Assembly: GCA_963920575.1 (NCBI GenBank) | Contig: OY986964.1 | Location: 34,765,825 to 34,829,824 of the forward strand | Origin: Narthecium ossifragum | Taxonomy: Eukaryota; Streptophyta; Magnoliopsida; Dioscoreales; Nartheciaceae | Direction of reading: 5' to 3' | DNA: 64,000 nucleotides | In this document: in pieces, positions 52,327 through 64,000 of the stretch | How positions within the stretch are numbered: position 1 is the stretch's first letter | Layout: every line of letters begins with the position of its first letter | Position numbers and translations under genes: made by a program | The notes under the pieces: generated by a model | What the model was told of the DNA's origin: nothing | The model's input: the letters and a program-made list of their open reading frames with translations, nothing else | Databases searched by the model: none

Positions 52327-54867
52327 TTTGGAACAAGCTCACTTTGTCAATCTGTGCATGTAAGTAATCATCTTCCCAGTTGGAACTTGTCTACTTGCCA
52401 TTGTTAACCTTTTGGTGAAGGGAAAACCTTGATGATATCATTTTCGTATGGCTAGCATGGTAAAATCAGCAAAGAGAGGTCTAAAACAAATAAAAAAAAT
52501 CGATGACTTCAATTCAGGAATGACTTCCCCATCAAAGATCAAGATTTATACATATAATCAACTGAGATATGGTACTCCTTAATCAAAAGAAGAGGATGGA
52601 GCTGGCCTTGTTAAGAGGACAAGGACTTCGAAGTATTCATAAATCAGGTTATCAAAAAGAAACCATTGTAAGTTCTCATTGAGTATAACAATCCGACTAT
52701 GGATGCAGTTCAGATTCCATATGTAGAATAAATGCATCTTGCAAGCCAAATTCAGTAATATGAACCACGTGACTAGAAAGTTTGACGCATCTCTTATAGT
52801 TTCCAGTGCATCTGTTGTGCCTGGTATCTTTCTTAACTGACTATTTCTGGTTTTGTGCTTTGGAACCCTTTGTTACCTGTAACTTCCACCTGCAAGTCAT
52901 GAATCATCTCATGATCTGCCTGTGCATGCAATCTATTTGTCAAGGCTTTACAATATTCTCCAGTTTTGTCTAGTAAAAAACTTCCTGATTCCAAATGCAA
53001 TTTTTTTTTGGTCTTTGAAAGCATTTCAGGTTTTGGATTTGCTAATTGGTTGTCATAATCAGACCCATTAGAACTCTTGGAAACACATGCCATGTATGGT
53101 TGTTGGTTGATATTTCAACCACATTGCTTCACATCGGTTATCTCGCAGAGGTGGTAATCAATACCAGCTTTTGGTTTAATCTTGCCATTTTTTGCTAACA
53201 GGTAGTAGTTTCGCTATCACCAAGGACATTTGCTGTCAGAGTTTGGAGGCGAAGTTTCAGTAATTGATTACTTAGCAGATGGCCACCTAGTAAAGAAATG
53301 AGATGGATCCATCCAAAGTTACTTACTAGGATTATACCATTGTCAGGAGCATCATCATGCGGAAAGATAAGTGATCAGTCTGAAATGTCTTGAGCACAAA
53401 CTATAGTTGTGTTATACAGTACACGAGTAGCAAACTCATCATTTACTCCAAAATAGCTGATCGTTATGTAGATGATTTCTTGCAGCCTTAAACGGAGATG
53501 ATCTAATTCTAGATAGATGAGGAGAAGAACTCCGATGAAGGGTCTTCTTGGTGACAGATATTACAATTATCTTTATAATAGTTCAATTTTGATAATAAGT
53601 TTTATGGTTGGATCTACAAATCATTAGAAATAAGAAGAAGAAAAATTAGAAGGAAGAAAAAGTGGAAAGCAGATCACCTATCTGTGCAGTAAATCAATTT
53701 TGACAATACTTTTGAATGAATTAGCCATTGTACATTTGTACGACAGCAGAAACAAAGTTGATTGTAAAGGTTGAAGGAGCTAATAATTACATGGAAAAAA
53801 TCAAATAATCAGGAGTGACATTCCAAAAATAATACAAAATAGGATATAAGTTGGGTAATTTATAATTGATTGCTGGAGAATTGGGAGGGCAAGAACCGAG
53901 GATCATTACTGGAAACAATCATCATCTGGATGCTTCAGCACTTTTATTGTTATTAGATAACGTGCCTTCCACTCCATGTCCATGAGCGATGGGAAAAATA
54001 GAGAAAGGAGGCGAGGGACCCCTCTTTTGTCATCATTGAAAGAATGGATGTCGTTTTTAAAAAAATAAAGTTTTGTGTATGTGGTCACGTAACATATGTG
54101 TAATGCACACGTCACCTAATCGGTAGTGAGATATTGATTGATTGAACTATTTTATCATCTTATTACCGATCCGATCATTAGTGCATTCAATCGATAGTGA
54201 TGTACCGATTGATTGATCTATTTCATTGTTTCAATTGATCGGTATCTCATTACTAATTTGACCGTGTGTGTAATGTGATTGATCTATTCCATCGATAGTG
54301 AGGTACCGATAGACTAATCAATTGATCGATATCACGATCCTATTAAAATGAGTGGGTTCTTTCTTTACCCCTCACACAAGGATTCAAACTTACTAGTTTA
54401 TAGCAATTATCAATTTACTCAATCATGTCTTGTAAGTGCTTGTTCCTTTTAATTAATGAACATTCAATTAATTAAAAAATCTACATACCCAAGTTCCTTT
54501 TAATTTAATTTTCTAGTGAACGTTGGATGAATGAATCACATGAAATAAAAGGAAAAAAGACAAATTTAAATTAAAAAAATGGTATGCGTACTCCCAGGCG
54601 TGGTGAGTGCGTGGTACAACTCCAACCACATCCCGCCACGTGCGGGCCACTCTCATTTATTCAAGAAAATTAAAAGGAAAAAAACCGGAGAAGGGAGGGA
54701 AATCCGGATCGATAGAAAGAGAACGACTCCACCAAAAATTCCCCAAAAAATTTTCAAGAAATTTTGAAGACATCCCTTCTTGCTTCTCTTCTTCTAATCA
54801 TTCAACTTTCTTCGTTTTTGGGTCTCGATCTTGTTGGAGTGGTAGAGAGATTGATGTATATATGGTC
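52327..54867. other. Intergenic region, PUS3 3' flank to capping-protein leader
   Basis: Bases 52327-54078 hold no recognised gene. An 86-codon open frame on the minus strand (52833-53093) has normal-looking composition but no family motif, and is left uncalled. A fold-back repeat occupies about 54079-54345. The last 250 bases are the promoter and leader of the capping-protein gene; an out-of-frame ATG at 54854 opens a 12-codon uORF that overlaps the main start. Confidence 0.5.
54079..54345. repeat. Multi-palindromic fold-back repeat, copy 2
   Basis: Same family as the block at 8885-9180. TCGGTAGTGAGATATTGATT, ATCGATAGTGATGTACCGAT and CCATCGATAGTGAGGTACCG occur with reversed partners such as TGATCGGTATCTCATTACTA. 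The outer left part TTGTGTATGTGGTCACGTAA matches the inverted right part of copy 1. Borders are approximate. Confidence 0.55.
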
Positions 54868-57800
54868 ATGGAGGCGGCGATGGATTTGATGAGGAGGATA
54901 TCGCCCAAGGAGAACGAGACTGCTCTGGCGGCGCTGCTGACGCTGATCCCCCACCACTCCGCCGAGCTTCTCTCCCAAGTCGACCAGCCCCTCCAGGTCT
55001 CGCGCTTCTATCTTTTGCTTCTTTTTATATCTAAATATCTCTTGCCAACATATAGTTCTTCTTTGGAACTATCCTTTTTTGGTGTCAAGATTGCTCTTTT
55101 CGGGATGGGTTGTGATTCTTTGCGAATATTTTTGAAGTCAGCTCTTTTTTTTTTTGGTATAAACTGTTCAAGAGTGGTTCTTTTTTTTGTCTAGAAGATC
55201 CGGGTTAAATGGGCTTTTTCGAAAAGGGTTTTGATTCATTTACAGGGTTGTGAGCTTAGATTTTAAATCTGGTTTTGCTTCTTTTTCAAATGTGTCTCTA
55301 TGTAGAGTCTGTGTTTGAGTTCAAAATTGGGTTTTTATCAAAAGGTTTTGTTCCTTTTCTTGATGTTGAGCTTAGATTTCTAATTCCTCCATGTTCCTCA
55401 TATGTAACTATATTTTTGCGTATCCTAATCGCGCTTCAGTGGTTTTAATGTGGAACAAAGTGCTGCGTTGGATTCAAAATTGGGCATTTACAAAATGGTT
55501 TTGTACCTTTTGGCAATATTCAGATTGGATATCAAATGGGTTCTTTTCGCTTTTCCAAGGTTTCTTTTAGATTGGTTTTCTATGCATACGGAGTCCTAGA
55601 TTTGGGTTTATATTATGTTTCTTTTTTTTCTGCCACTAGATTTGTTACTTTTCTTGAGTATGAGCTTAGATTTCAAATGTGTGGGTTCATTCACAATCTA
55701 CTGATATCTTTCTTTATGTATTCAAATCTCTCTAGTTATGGTTTATTGGTATGAACCTTCTGATTGGGTTCAAGATTGAATTTTTTTGGACAGCTCTTGT
55801 TAAATTCTCTCAATTGTGAGGTGAAATTTCACGTTTTTTTTTCTCAACTGTCGACCTTTAGACAAAGTTGGGTTATTTGAGCAGCGTTGGCATTTCCCTG
55901 ATCTATTTTTCCCCCTGAATTTTGTGTTCGTTGGTATCTATTCCTTTTTCTACTGCTAAATGCCTGTGATTGTGCTTCCAACTTTGGCGTCTGGAAATAT
56001 ATTATGTTCCCTTCATGTGATAGCACGTTTACGTTTCAAATCTACTGTGGTCGGAGCTGAAAGCACCTATGTTGATTTTTGAAATTTCTAGATTGATCTG
56101 TGGGCTATTTCCATTTGGCCTTGCAAGCTCTAAAATGACAGAGGGCTCCTTTTTGCTCCATATTCTGGTGTGCATTGCTACTTAAAAAATTATCTGATAA
56201 TTTTTTGGCCTTGGCGTGAGTAGGTTTCATACGATTCGGAGAGCGGGAAAGAGTTCATACTTTGTGAATACAACAGAGATACTGATTCATATAGGTAATC
56301 AGCCATCGATAAGGCCCTTGAAATTTTTGCAACTTTGTTGTGAATTTGTCCTTTCTGAGGGTTATTGAGCTTGATAACTAATGCGCACTGATTATGGGGT
56401 TTGCATATGTTGATTTATTCTTTCCATATAGGTCACCATGGTCGAACAAATATTACCCTTCTCTTGAAGATGGGACTCTGCCTTCTGTTGAACTGAGGAA
56501 GCTTGAAGTCGAGGCAAACGAAATTTTTGCAGTTTACCGTGACCAGTGAGGTCCTTTGCTTTCCTTGCAATGATATCTGTGTTACCTATTGTGCTGTTTA
56601 CAAATGAAAGCATGCAACGTGCTTCCTCTCTTTTTCAGAAATCTTCTTGCCTCTCAAGGCTTGTTGTAAACGTTTGAACAAACCTTGCCTTTTCTTCTGA
56701 GGAAGTAATAGCAATTCTCTTCTTCAATCTTCATTGGTAGGTACTATGAAGGGGGTGTCTCTTCAGTTTACATGTGGGAGGATGATAGCCAGGGGTTTGC
56801 GGCGTGCTTTCTCATAAAGAAAGGTATGCTCTATTCAAAAACATGCCGTATCCTTTCTGGAAAATGCTATCATTAATTCCCTAACATGAATTGCATTCGA
56901 GGGTGAAGATGGATCACAAACGGGGCATGGGAGAAGAGGACACTTGCAGGAAGGTGCATGGGATGCTATTCATGTTATTGAGGTAGACCTTGATTAATTG
57001 GGAGATGCCCTTGAATAATTAAGGCTGGCCGCTCCTTTGCGTTTCATTTCTTTGCATCTCATTTCTCCTTTTAACTCCAATGATAAGTAAATTTTAGTAT
57101 TTTATACTTTAGGTAGGGCCAGATGAACAAGGAACAGCTCATTACTGCCTAACCAGTACTGTCATGTTGTCACTGACAACAGACAACAAGACATCAGGCA
57201 CTTTTAGCTTATCTGGATCAATCAGAAGACAGGTACTTTATCATCATTTCTTTTATATGTCAAATTTGTGCGATGATTCCTAATCTAATTATATATGGTC
57301 TGTTTATGTAATCTTCTGTAGGTTTTGCACACTTAGTTGTACAAATAAGTTCAAGTTGGAGTTCATAGATAAATTGCATCAAATAGGTTTTCCACATCTA
57401 GCATCTCAAGGCACTAATAATCTAGAATTTAGTAATTGTACTATTCCTTGATGCTGCGAAACTGGATGCACCTTATATCCTCTGACAATGTTGCTCCCCA
57501 TGTCATTGAGCAGCTCCAAAACATTACCATTATTTCATTATCAAACATGTTTAAATCATACTGCAGTGTCTGGATGGGCCACTTGATCATACCCTAGAAA
57601 TTTGGATGACCGTGATAGCAATAAGACACTACAATGGAGGTTTTGTTTGTGACTAAACCATGATCTGCTTCTACATTTGTTCTCGAGATAGTTGAAAAGC
57701 CATGCCTTTTCAGTCTAATGTCTTTTAGATATTGGTTGCTTGGGCCTTGAAAACTGGTTCTTTAGATTATCTTTGTTAATGGTACTTCAGCATATCAGTC

Positions 57801-58621
57801 TTGATTGTATAATTTTGACTTAACAGCTGATTGGTCCTCTGTATTGTTCTTGTCCTGAATCGCTTGTCCAATCTACCTCTAAAAAGCTGTGGTCTTGGCT
57901 CAGTTTAGTTCAGATCTTTTTGAATTGGCTAGTCATCTTCTTTAAGATTGGGACCCATCCTCTTCAAATTCGAAGATAAAGTAACTGAATAGTTTCAGGT
58001 CGATAATGTTGTAAACCACTAGTACTTCTCGGTTATTTGAGATTTTTTCCTGATAAGAGTACCTCATGAAGCCTAAGCTTCATCAACCAGGCATAAACCC
58101 ATCTTTGGAAGAAAAAAAAGTCTAAGGTTTTGCTTGTCACCGATAATCAATTGGAGAGGAAGCATCCCAAAAAGCTACCAAGCTTGATATAAACTTTGTA
58201 TATAAATTGTTGTTTGGGAAACTTTGTTGACAATAGGTTAAGGTGGATTAATTCGTCACTGAAGTATGTTATACAAGTCTTCTGTTATCAAATAACACAT
58301 CCTTTGCCTAATACTAGCAAACGTCCACCGCTCACACAGATGTCTCTAGACCTGGCAGTAGCAGATGGTCACCTCTGTAACATGGGAAAGATGATTGAAG
58401 AAATGGAAGGCAAGCTCAGAAACTCACTAGATCAGGTGATTGTAGTCTCTCATTCTTCAAATTTTTCTTAGTTTCCAATAAAAAAGCATGAACAAAAAGT
58501 ATGACCATATGAGCCTACGCTTGTTGCTTTGTTTCAGGTCTACTTTGGAAAGACAAGAGAGATGGTCTGCATATTGAGACCACCACCGGAAGGAATCCAG
58601 CTGAGACTGCCAGAAAGCTGA
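54868..58621 (+). CDS. CPB: F-actin-capping protein subunit beta
   Basis: Beta subunit of the CapZ heterodimer that caps actin filament barbed ends. Exons 54868-54996, 56224-56294, 56432-56545, 56741-56823, 56909-56982, 57113-57232, 58340-58435 and 58538-58621 join in phase to 256 residues, the length of the Arabidopsis protein. Recognisable segments are [122 protein letters not shown] and [19 protein letters not shown]. The Met at 54868 matches the family start; an in-frame Met at 54862 would add two residues. The tail from [13 protein letters not shown] onward corresponds to the actin-binding C-terminus. The gene is convergent with the p23 gene. Confidence 0.97.
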
Positions 58622-59320
58622 GATACACAGGACATATTGGTCATGTTCATCTAAAGTTTGATGCCAATTTCATCAGCTTTCTTATCTGATCGTTCATCAC
58701 CCTGTACAATTTTGATTTCCAGTCTAGGTGGACGCAGACTAATCACTCAAACCTGTTTTGTGAGAATTATTTATGGACATGTGATGCATCATAGAAGTTT
58801 GCAGCTAGAATCTTCATTATTTATTGATGATCATTTCATTTAGCACCTGCAGATTTCTCATTCTCGGGGCAGGGCATTTGGTTTGAAAAATATTTTATTT
58901 TTTACTTTATGTTTCTCAATTTGTAGAAAATGCTTCTGGTTTGGGATGCTGAAAAACTATGTTCTGAAAAAATAAAAACAATAAAAATTGAAAACTAGAG
59001 TTTGCTGCTTCCATATTTTCTGGGAAACTAATCATTTTTTAAAAAACGGTATTTCTAGAATAAACAAGCAGAGTGCATTTTTAGCACTGCTTTCTGTTTT
59101 CATGAAAATAAAAACAGAAAATAGACGAACCAATCCATTCTTTTCTACCAGAATAGAGAGCATTACAACCAGGTTTAGATCAGGAGTGCTTCATATTACT
59201 CAACATACAGCTGACAAAAGAAACAGGAAACATACAAAATGCCTCTGGGCTAACATTCATGTTAAAGCGTGGTATCTAATCTTGACGATATGTCTGTAAG
59301 GCTAGAGATGCCTCCTGTCT

Positions 59321-61544
59321 TCATTCTGCTTTCTCTGCTTTAGTTTCGAATTCAGTAGTTGCAGCTGACCCAGAAGTAGCTGGTGTTTCCTCTCCTTTCA
59401 CCTCTTCCATTTCATCATCTTCTGCATAAGGGAAGAAAGAAACAAGTTTAATACATGCGTTAAAAAAATAAAAAAAAACATACATAAAGCTTCAATAAAA
59501 CGATGAAGTATGGCAATAAAATACCATAATGTAAGAGCCTCCAAGTCCTCAAGCTAGCAAGAGGATAATTAACATAACGTTCCTGGGGCCTTGAAAACTA
59601 GTTTAAATCAAACCCTATAGATGATGCTTTAATTCTAAGCTTTAAAAATCTCACAATCCAATCCGCATCTTACATATTACCATTATCACTCAAAATTCCA
59701 GCTTAAAGATTTAGTGGATCAATGCTGTTTCGCCTTATGCTAAGGTGCAGAGACACGATTATGGCTTATATTTTATTTTTGAAACAGGGTTTGGACATAC
59801 ATACTGTCACAAAAGGTAACTAGCATTTTGCAGCAAAGGGAAGTAAGCCTGCATTTTTTATTGCAAAGTCAAGATTACCTTCATCCTTGTCAACAATGTC
59901 ATCTTCAAGATCATCTGCACCACCCATGTTCAGCTTCTGCAGAGAGGAGGAACAAATGTGAGATCAAGAAATAACAAGAACATCAGGGATATGAGTGAGA
60001 TACTGGGCTTTAGGTATGTACCGAGAAATCCATGTCACCATACTCCATATCGTCAACTGGAAAATTGATTGATAGCAACAAGAGTGAGATAGGATGGCAA
60101 GAGGAAACAAGATAATCACCACTAAGATATCAAAACTAGAAACAAGACTCACATTTGCTTCCCTTTTCATCATCTTCATCAATCCACTTGTCCCAATCGA
60201 CCTTCAAATACACAGGAGGCTTTCCCTCCTGTTTTAACAGCCTGCTCCACCATGTCATCTCAGCTTTCTTCACGAGGTAGCAGATGTTCCTCAGGCCGAC
60301 CGCAGCCTTGCTCTCCTGCAATATCCACGTCAATGCAGTAACTACATCACATATCTAAAAGAACATCCATGCTAAAAGCCACATTGGATCGTAAAATAGA
60401 TCACTTACATCCACATTAACCTTGTCAAACAACTCAAAGTCGATCTCATATGGTATGTTATCAGCTCCGGCAGTTGCAGAGAAGCGAAAATGCCCATCTG
60501 GCTGCAAGGAGAGCTTTATATCCTTGGCATCAGGAAGTTCAATAGTAATATAAACCTTGTCGGACCTCTGCGCCCATTTGGTTAATGGATGCCGGCTGTG
60601 GACAATAAAAAGATACCATTCACAATTTTTTTTAAAAAAAATCAAGAAATCTGAGACTAGCTAGATATAGTAAGAGTGCAAACATGTTAATGGATTTAAA
60701 ACTGTTTTTATTGCAACAAGCTAATGCTCTTCTACGCTCTGAATTTCATAAACAAGACGAGCAATTCCCATCCAAGTAAATACCAAACATAATGCAAAAG
60801 CATACTCAAACTAATGGCTGACCTCATGAAATCGCTATTTGATTATAAGGAGAGATTCTAATGATTAGTTAATCAACGATAGCTAAGGGGAGACAAAATT
60901 TTCCAACATAACAATCTCCTGATGGATAACAAGGTAATCTTAATGACTATATTCTACTACAGGAAACCTTAGCATCAGCAACATTAAAGCATAAACTGGA
61001 TGGTGACATTGTAACGGATACAAATCATAAAAACTACACCCAATTTCCCTATTAAGTCACAGTCATTTAACAGAATTTCTCACTGGGCTTCTTTCGATTG
61101 TCCAAAAACCCCAAAACCACCAAACCGCACGCAGCCGATCGCTCTCAACTCCTCCGTTTTCTCCTATGAACACATCTAATGATAGCATTCTTCTACCAAC
61201 CTCAAAAAACCAACCTTGAAATAAAGATAAACAAGAAACAACGCTCCCAAAACCCGGTTCCACAGCTCCACTAGCATGTAAACTTTAAGCCACAAACCAC
61301 CTATAGTCTACCAATCCAAAACCCTAAAACTCCACTATCAGTAAAACAAATATCAACAAATATACACTTAAACATACAAACAGAAGGAGAAATTAAACGA
61401 ACAGGGGTTAGTTTATTCGAAGGTTTTGAATCTACGCTCACAAACAGCCAAAAATATATTTTAAAAAAGAAACATAGGATTTCGAACAGCCTATATTTAG
61501 GATTTCACTCGAAGAAATCTAAGACGGAGAGGGTTTTACCTCAT
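59321..61544 (-). CDS. Hsp90 co-chaperone p23-like
   Basis: Small CS-domain protein that binds and stabilises ATP-bound Hsp90. Exons on the minus strand 61544-61540, 60595-60409, 60315-60153, 60056-60022, 59936-59879 and 59421-59321 join in phase to 182 residues. The first coding exon has only five bases (ATGAG), so the second codon is split by the first intron, which gives MSRHPLTKWAQRSDKVYITI. CS domain landmarks are TIELPDAKDIKLSLQPDGHF, NIPYEIDFELFDKVN, NICYLVKKAEMTWWSRLLKQ and KVDWDKWIDEDDEKGSK. The tail is acidic (FDDMEYGDMDFSKLN, then DDLEDDIVDKDE and EEVKGEE), as in plant p23. Compared with the longer p23-1 form there is no long Gly-rich insert, so it is nearer the short form. Confidence 0.95.
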
Positions 61545-61904
61545 CTTCGTGGTGTTTTAGGGTTTCGATTCCGCAGAGTGAGCGAGAGATGGGTGCGAAA
61601 TGGGGAGCTTATAGAGACTCCGGAGAGGCTTTGCAGAGCGGCGCAGCGATGATATGCAAAAGTTGCTACACGGAGATTTGGTGTGTGAAGGGCGGTTATA
61701 TATAGTCAGGGGAGATATATGGAATCGATGCTTCTATATGAGTCTGGAGGCTTCTATCGCCTATATACGGAGGTCCATCTAATATCATATTATTCTGTGT
61801 GCTTAGTATTTTTGTTTTTCTTTTGTCTATGTAGTATGTAGCCTTCCAAATAGTACTATTTTTTTATTTCAATACCTAAAGTTTGAAATTGTCTTTGAAT
61901 AAAG

Positions 61905-62090
61905 ATTCATGTGTAATACACATGCATTCAATTGGTAGTCAAGTACCGATATCTTCATCTATCCTATCGGCCAATCAGTAGCCCACTACCGATGGAATAG
62001 ATGAAAAAATCGATACTTTGACTACCAATCGTGACATGTGTAATATATATATCACGTCGCATGTGCACAAATCAGTGCTCATTGTCTTTA
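61905..62090. repeat. Fold-back repeat, copy 3
   Basis: CAATTGGTAGTCAAGTACCG and the reversed CGATACTTTGACTACCAATC are inverted partners around GGCCAATCAGTAGCCCACTA. Outer parts ACACATGCATTC and GTGACATGTGTAAT are also partly inverted. It is the same family as the blocks at 8885 and 54079 but shorter. Borders are approximate. Confidence 0.55.
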
Positions 62091-62705
62091 CTTGTAAAAA
62101 TGTAAATATCCTTATGACCGGCTTTAATCATGACTAATTTTAAAAAAATTCACGTCTCAATATCACTGTTGATAAATAATAATGGCTCAAATTTGCTCAT
62201 AAGCAACTTTAATTCCAAGATTAACCATAATCAAAATTGTTCATGTATTTGAATATAATATGGCATATATAAGGATGAAGAAATAATTTTAAACTTTAGA
62301 GGAGTATTGGAACAAATATCACTTTATGGAAGAGTATATTAACAAAAAAAACACAATCTTACTGGTCTTTCAAAACATATAAAATCCTATTGATTTCTAT
62401 AATTTTCATAATACTGTTATATTAGTTTCTGAAAATATGGAGTGGATTTTAAAATTTTACGTTAGTTTAAAGCGAGTCAATATATCAGAATTACAACTCA
62501 GTTATGAATTGTGTCAAAATGATTAAAATCCTCTAGTATACTAAAATATCATCTTTTTGTGCCAAGAATACTTGAGAGGTGAATATATGTGGAATTTGTG
62601 TGTTTGAGAAAATAATTACATATTAGTCTAATATTTTAAAAAAGTATTAAAATGTGGCATGATATGCTACCAGGGAAACGACCTTTGAGACCCAAAAGCT
62701 TTTTA

Positions 62706-62906
62706 AGGCCCCTATTGGTACCGGGATAAAAGTTATTCCGGGTTAAACATTACTTGGGATAAGAAAAAAGTAGAGAGAAGTGATAGGTGTAATGAGAATA
62801 ACTTTTTATAGGTGTTTGGGGATAAAGTGTGGAATAAGAGGAATATTCCCTCTTAACCCGGATAAAAGTTATCATAAGTTATCTATTTCCGTACCAAACG
62901 AGACCT
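62706..62906. mobile_element. Tourist-like MITE
   Basis: Begins AGGCCCCTATTGGTACCGGG and ends CCGTACCAAACGAGACCT, inverted copies of each other, after TTA. It shares GGGATAAAAGTTATTCC-type and AATAACTTTTTATAGGTGTT sequence with the MITEs at 21077 and 5552. About 200 bases, no coding capacity. Confidence 0.65.
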
Positions 62907-63016
62907 CAGCCGAGACATGTGCAATTTTAAAGGACACATCAGCACCAGAGGGAGTTTTCGATGGGAAAAAAAAAGGTTTAAATGCCTTTTTGGGATAATC
63001 GGATCCATATAAAAGA

Positions 63017-63125
63017 CTAGTGGATTCACGTGCCCCTGACACGATTTAATTGATTGATCATGATTAATCCACGATTTATATATTTTAATGAAAAAATTAC
63101 AACATCTCCATCTTTATGCGGATGC
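63017..63125 (-). mobile_element. Helitron 3' end running into the assembly gap
   Basis: On the minus strand the hairpin CGTGTC-AGG-GGCACG is followed after eight bases by CTAG and then T. This is the 3' subfamily seen in Helitron copy 3 (38007-38205). The rest of the element lies to the right and is lost in the N run. Confidence 0.65.
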
Positions 63126-63325
63126 NNNNNNNNNNNNNNNNNNNNNNNNNNNNNNNNNNNNNNNNNNNNNNNNNNNNNNNNNNNNNNNNNNNNNNNNNNN
63201 NNNNNNNNNNNNNNNNNNNNNNNNNNNNNNNNNNNNNNNNNNNNNNNNNNNNNNNNNNNNNNNNNNNNNNNNNNNNNNNNNNNNNNNNNNNNNNNNNNNN
63301 NNNNNNNNNNNNNNNNNNNNNNNNN
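63126..63325. other. Assembly gap of 200 N
   Basis: Exactly 200 unknown bases, probably a placeholder of arbitrary size. The left flank is Helitron sequence, which may have caused the break. Confidence 0.99.
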
Positions 63326-64000
63326 ATCCTGCCTCGATATAGTTCTAAAGTTCTAGATTGATCCCAGGGAGTCTTGCCAGTCAAGTCAAGTGTCCCGCCC
63401 TCTGCTTGGCTGCCTATTTATCCACCTGGAAGTCTGATAACTATGTCTCTCTATTGGATAGAGATGCCAGTATGGAGGATCCGCATCCAACGAGATCCGT
63501 AATCAGCTATAGTGCTATACCAAATTACCAATCCACATCCGCCAAACAAAGAACCCCATAATTCGACGGCCCTGATTGACATATCCGATGTGCCACAGAT
63601 GGCCATTAACCGACCATTACGCTGCACGGCTGCAGGGATCTCCAAGTCATCTACTCCTCACCCTATATATACCCCCCAATTCGCGGGCGAGGAGCATCTG
63701 AAAGCGAGAGTAGTAGTAGAGAGGTAGAGAGGTAGAGAGAGGAAGGGGAGATCGGTAGTTGGATCTCGATCGGATGGCGGCGGATCGCTGAGTTCATATC
63801 CTTCGAGCTTCCTCTGGGATGATCCACTGATCCGATCTCCTACCAGATTTTTAGTATACTCTTATTGCTAGTTTCGATCTCCTCTTCGAGCTTCCTCCGG
63901 GATGATCCACTGATCCGATCTCCTACCAGGTTTTTAGTATTCTCTTATTACTAGTTTGGATCTCCTTGATGTTTAGTGTGGTAGATGCTGAGAGAGTTCT
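63326..64000 (+). promoter_or_regulatory. Promoter and leader of a gene beyond the right edge
   Basis: TATATATA at 63664-63671 in a C-rich context looks like a TATA box. About 30 bases downstream starts a purine-rich leader (GAGAGTAGTAGTAGAGAGG). A tiny uORF, MAADR, lies at 63774-63791. An 83-base tandem duplication follows at 63801-63966. No long coding frame begins before the window ends, so the coding start or the next exon is probably outside. Confidence 0.55.
63801..63966 (+). repeat. 83-bp tandem duplication in a probable leader
   Basis: Unit 1 (63801-63883) and unit 2 (63884-63966) start CTTCGAGCTTCCTC and differ at only a few positions. In unit 2 the junction reads CCTACCAG|GTTTTTAG where unit 1 has CCTACCAG|ATTTTTAG, so only unit 2 has a GT that could act as a splice donor. 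Confidence 0.9.

Larger units (their letters stand above)
61545..63125. other. p23 promoter side and AT-rich repeats
   Basis: Bases 61545-61750 are the leader and promoter of the p23 gene. After that comes AT-rich DNA with a fold-back repeat (61905-62090), a Tourist-like MITE (62706-62906) and a Helitron end (63017). No coding frame is supported. Confidence 0.55.

Noticed and set aside
52833..53093. 86-codon open frame on the minus strand between PUS3 and the capping-protein gene
   Set aside because: Composition is protein-like but no family is recognised and no flanking exons could be joined; left uncalled.

Overview
This is a stretch of nuclear DNA from a flowering plant. Genes are split by many GT-AG introns, the intergenic DNA is AT-rich and full of transposon relics, and every recognisable protein is plant-type. 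Protein wording (for example the HD-Zip N-terminus) and the Tourist and Helitron content suit a monocot, but the species cannot be fixed from the sequence. Two 200-base runs of N mark assembly gaps. All coordinates for spliced genes come from hand-joined exons whose reading phases agree throughout.

Layout. 1-2057: low-complexity DNA and the leader of an HD-Zip I gene (2058-3568, +). 3569-9528: transposon-rich intergenic DNA with a hAT-type MITE, a Harbinger-type element carrying a nested Helitron, and a fold-back repeat. 9529-10104: one-exon gene for a probable plastid membrane protein (+). 10105-14768: gene-poor. 14769-17771: MYB124/MYB88 (FOUR LIPS)-like regulator (+). 17772-21774: Harbinger, Helitron and Tourist elements, an assembly gap and a captured RNase H reading frame. 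21775-24959: RLCK VII kinase (+). 26035-28343: VPS29 (+). 28829-33261: type II 3-dehydroquinate synthase-like gene (-). 33873-35982: secreted aldose 1-epimerase with a Pro/Ala-rich linker (-). 35983-38856: Pack-MULE carrying a glutaredoxin fragment, then stacked Helitron ends. 38857-52326: tRNA pseudouridine synthase of the PUS3/DEG1 type (+), whose second intron holds a complete Myb/SANT-like gene (40511-41631, +). 54868-58621: F-actin capping protein beta (+). 59321-61544: p23 co-chaperone (-). 61545-64000: repeats, the second gap, and the promoter and leader of a gene lying beyond the window.

The genes do not form a pathway. They are ordinary housekeeping and regulatory genes for transcription, signalling, retromer trafficking, tRNA modification, actin and Hsp90. 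The most unusual points are the gene nested inside the PUS3 gene, next to a decayed copy of that gene's own promoter and first exon; the hydroxyproline-rich-looking linker fused to a mutarotase; a Pack-MULE with palindrome-tipped terminal repeats; and a Helitron family whose two ends can be placed to the base, one copy of which carries an open RNase H frame.
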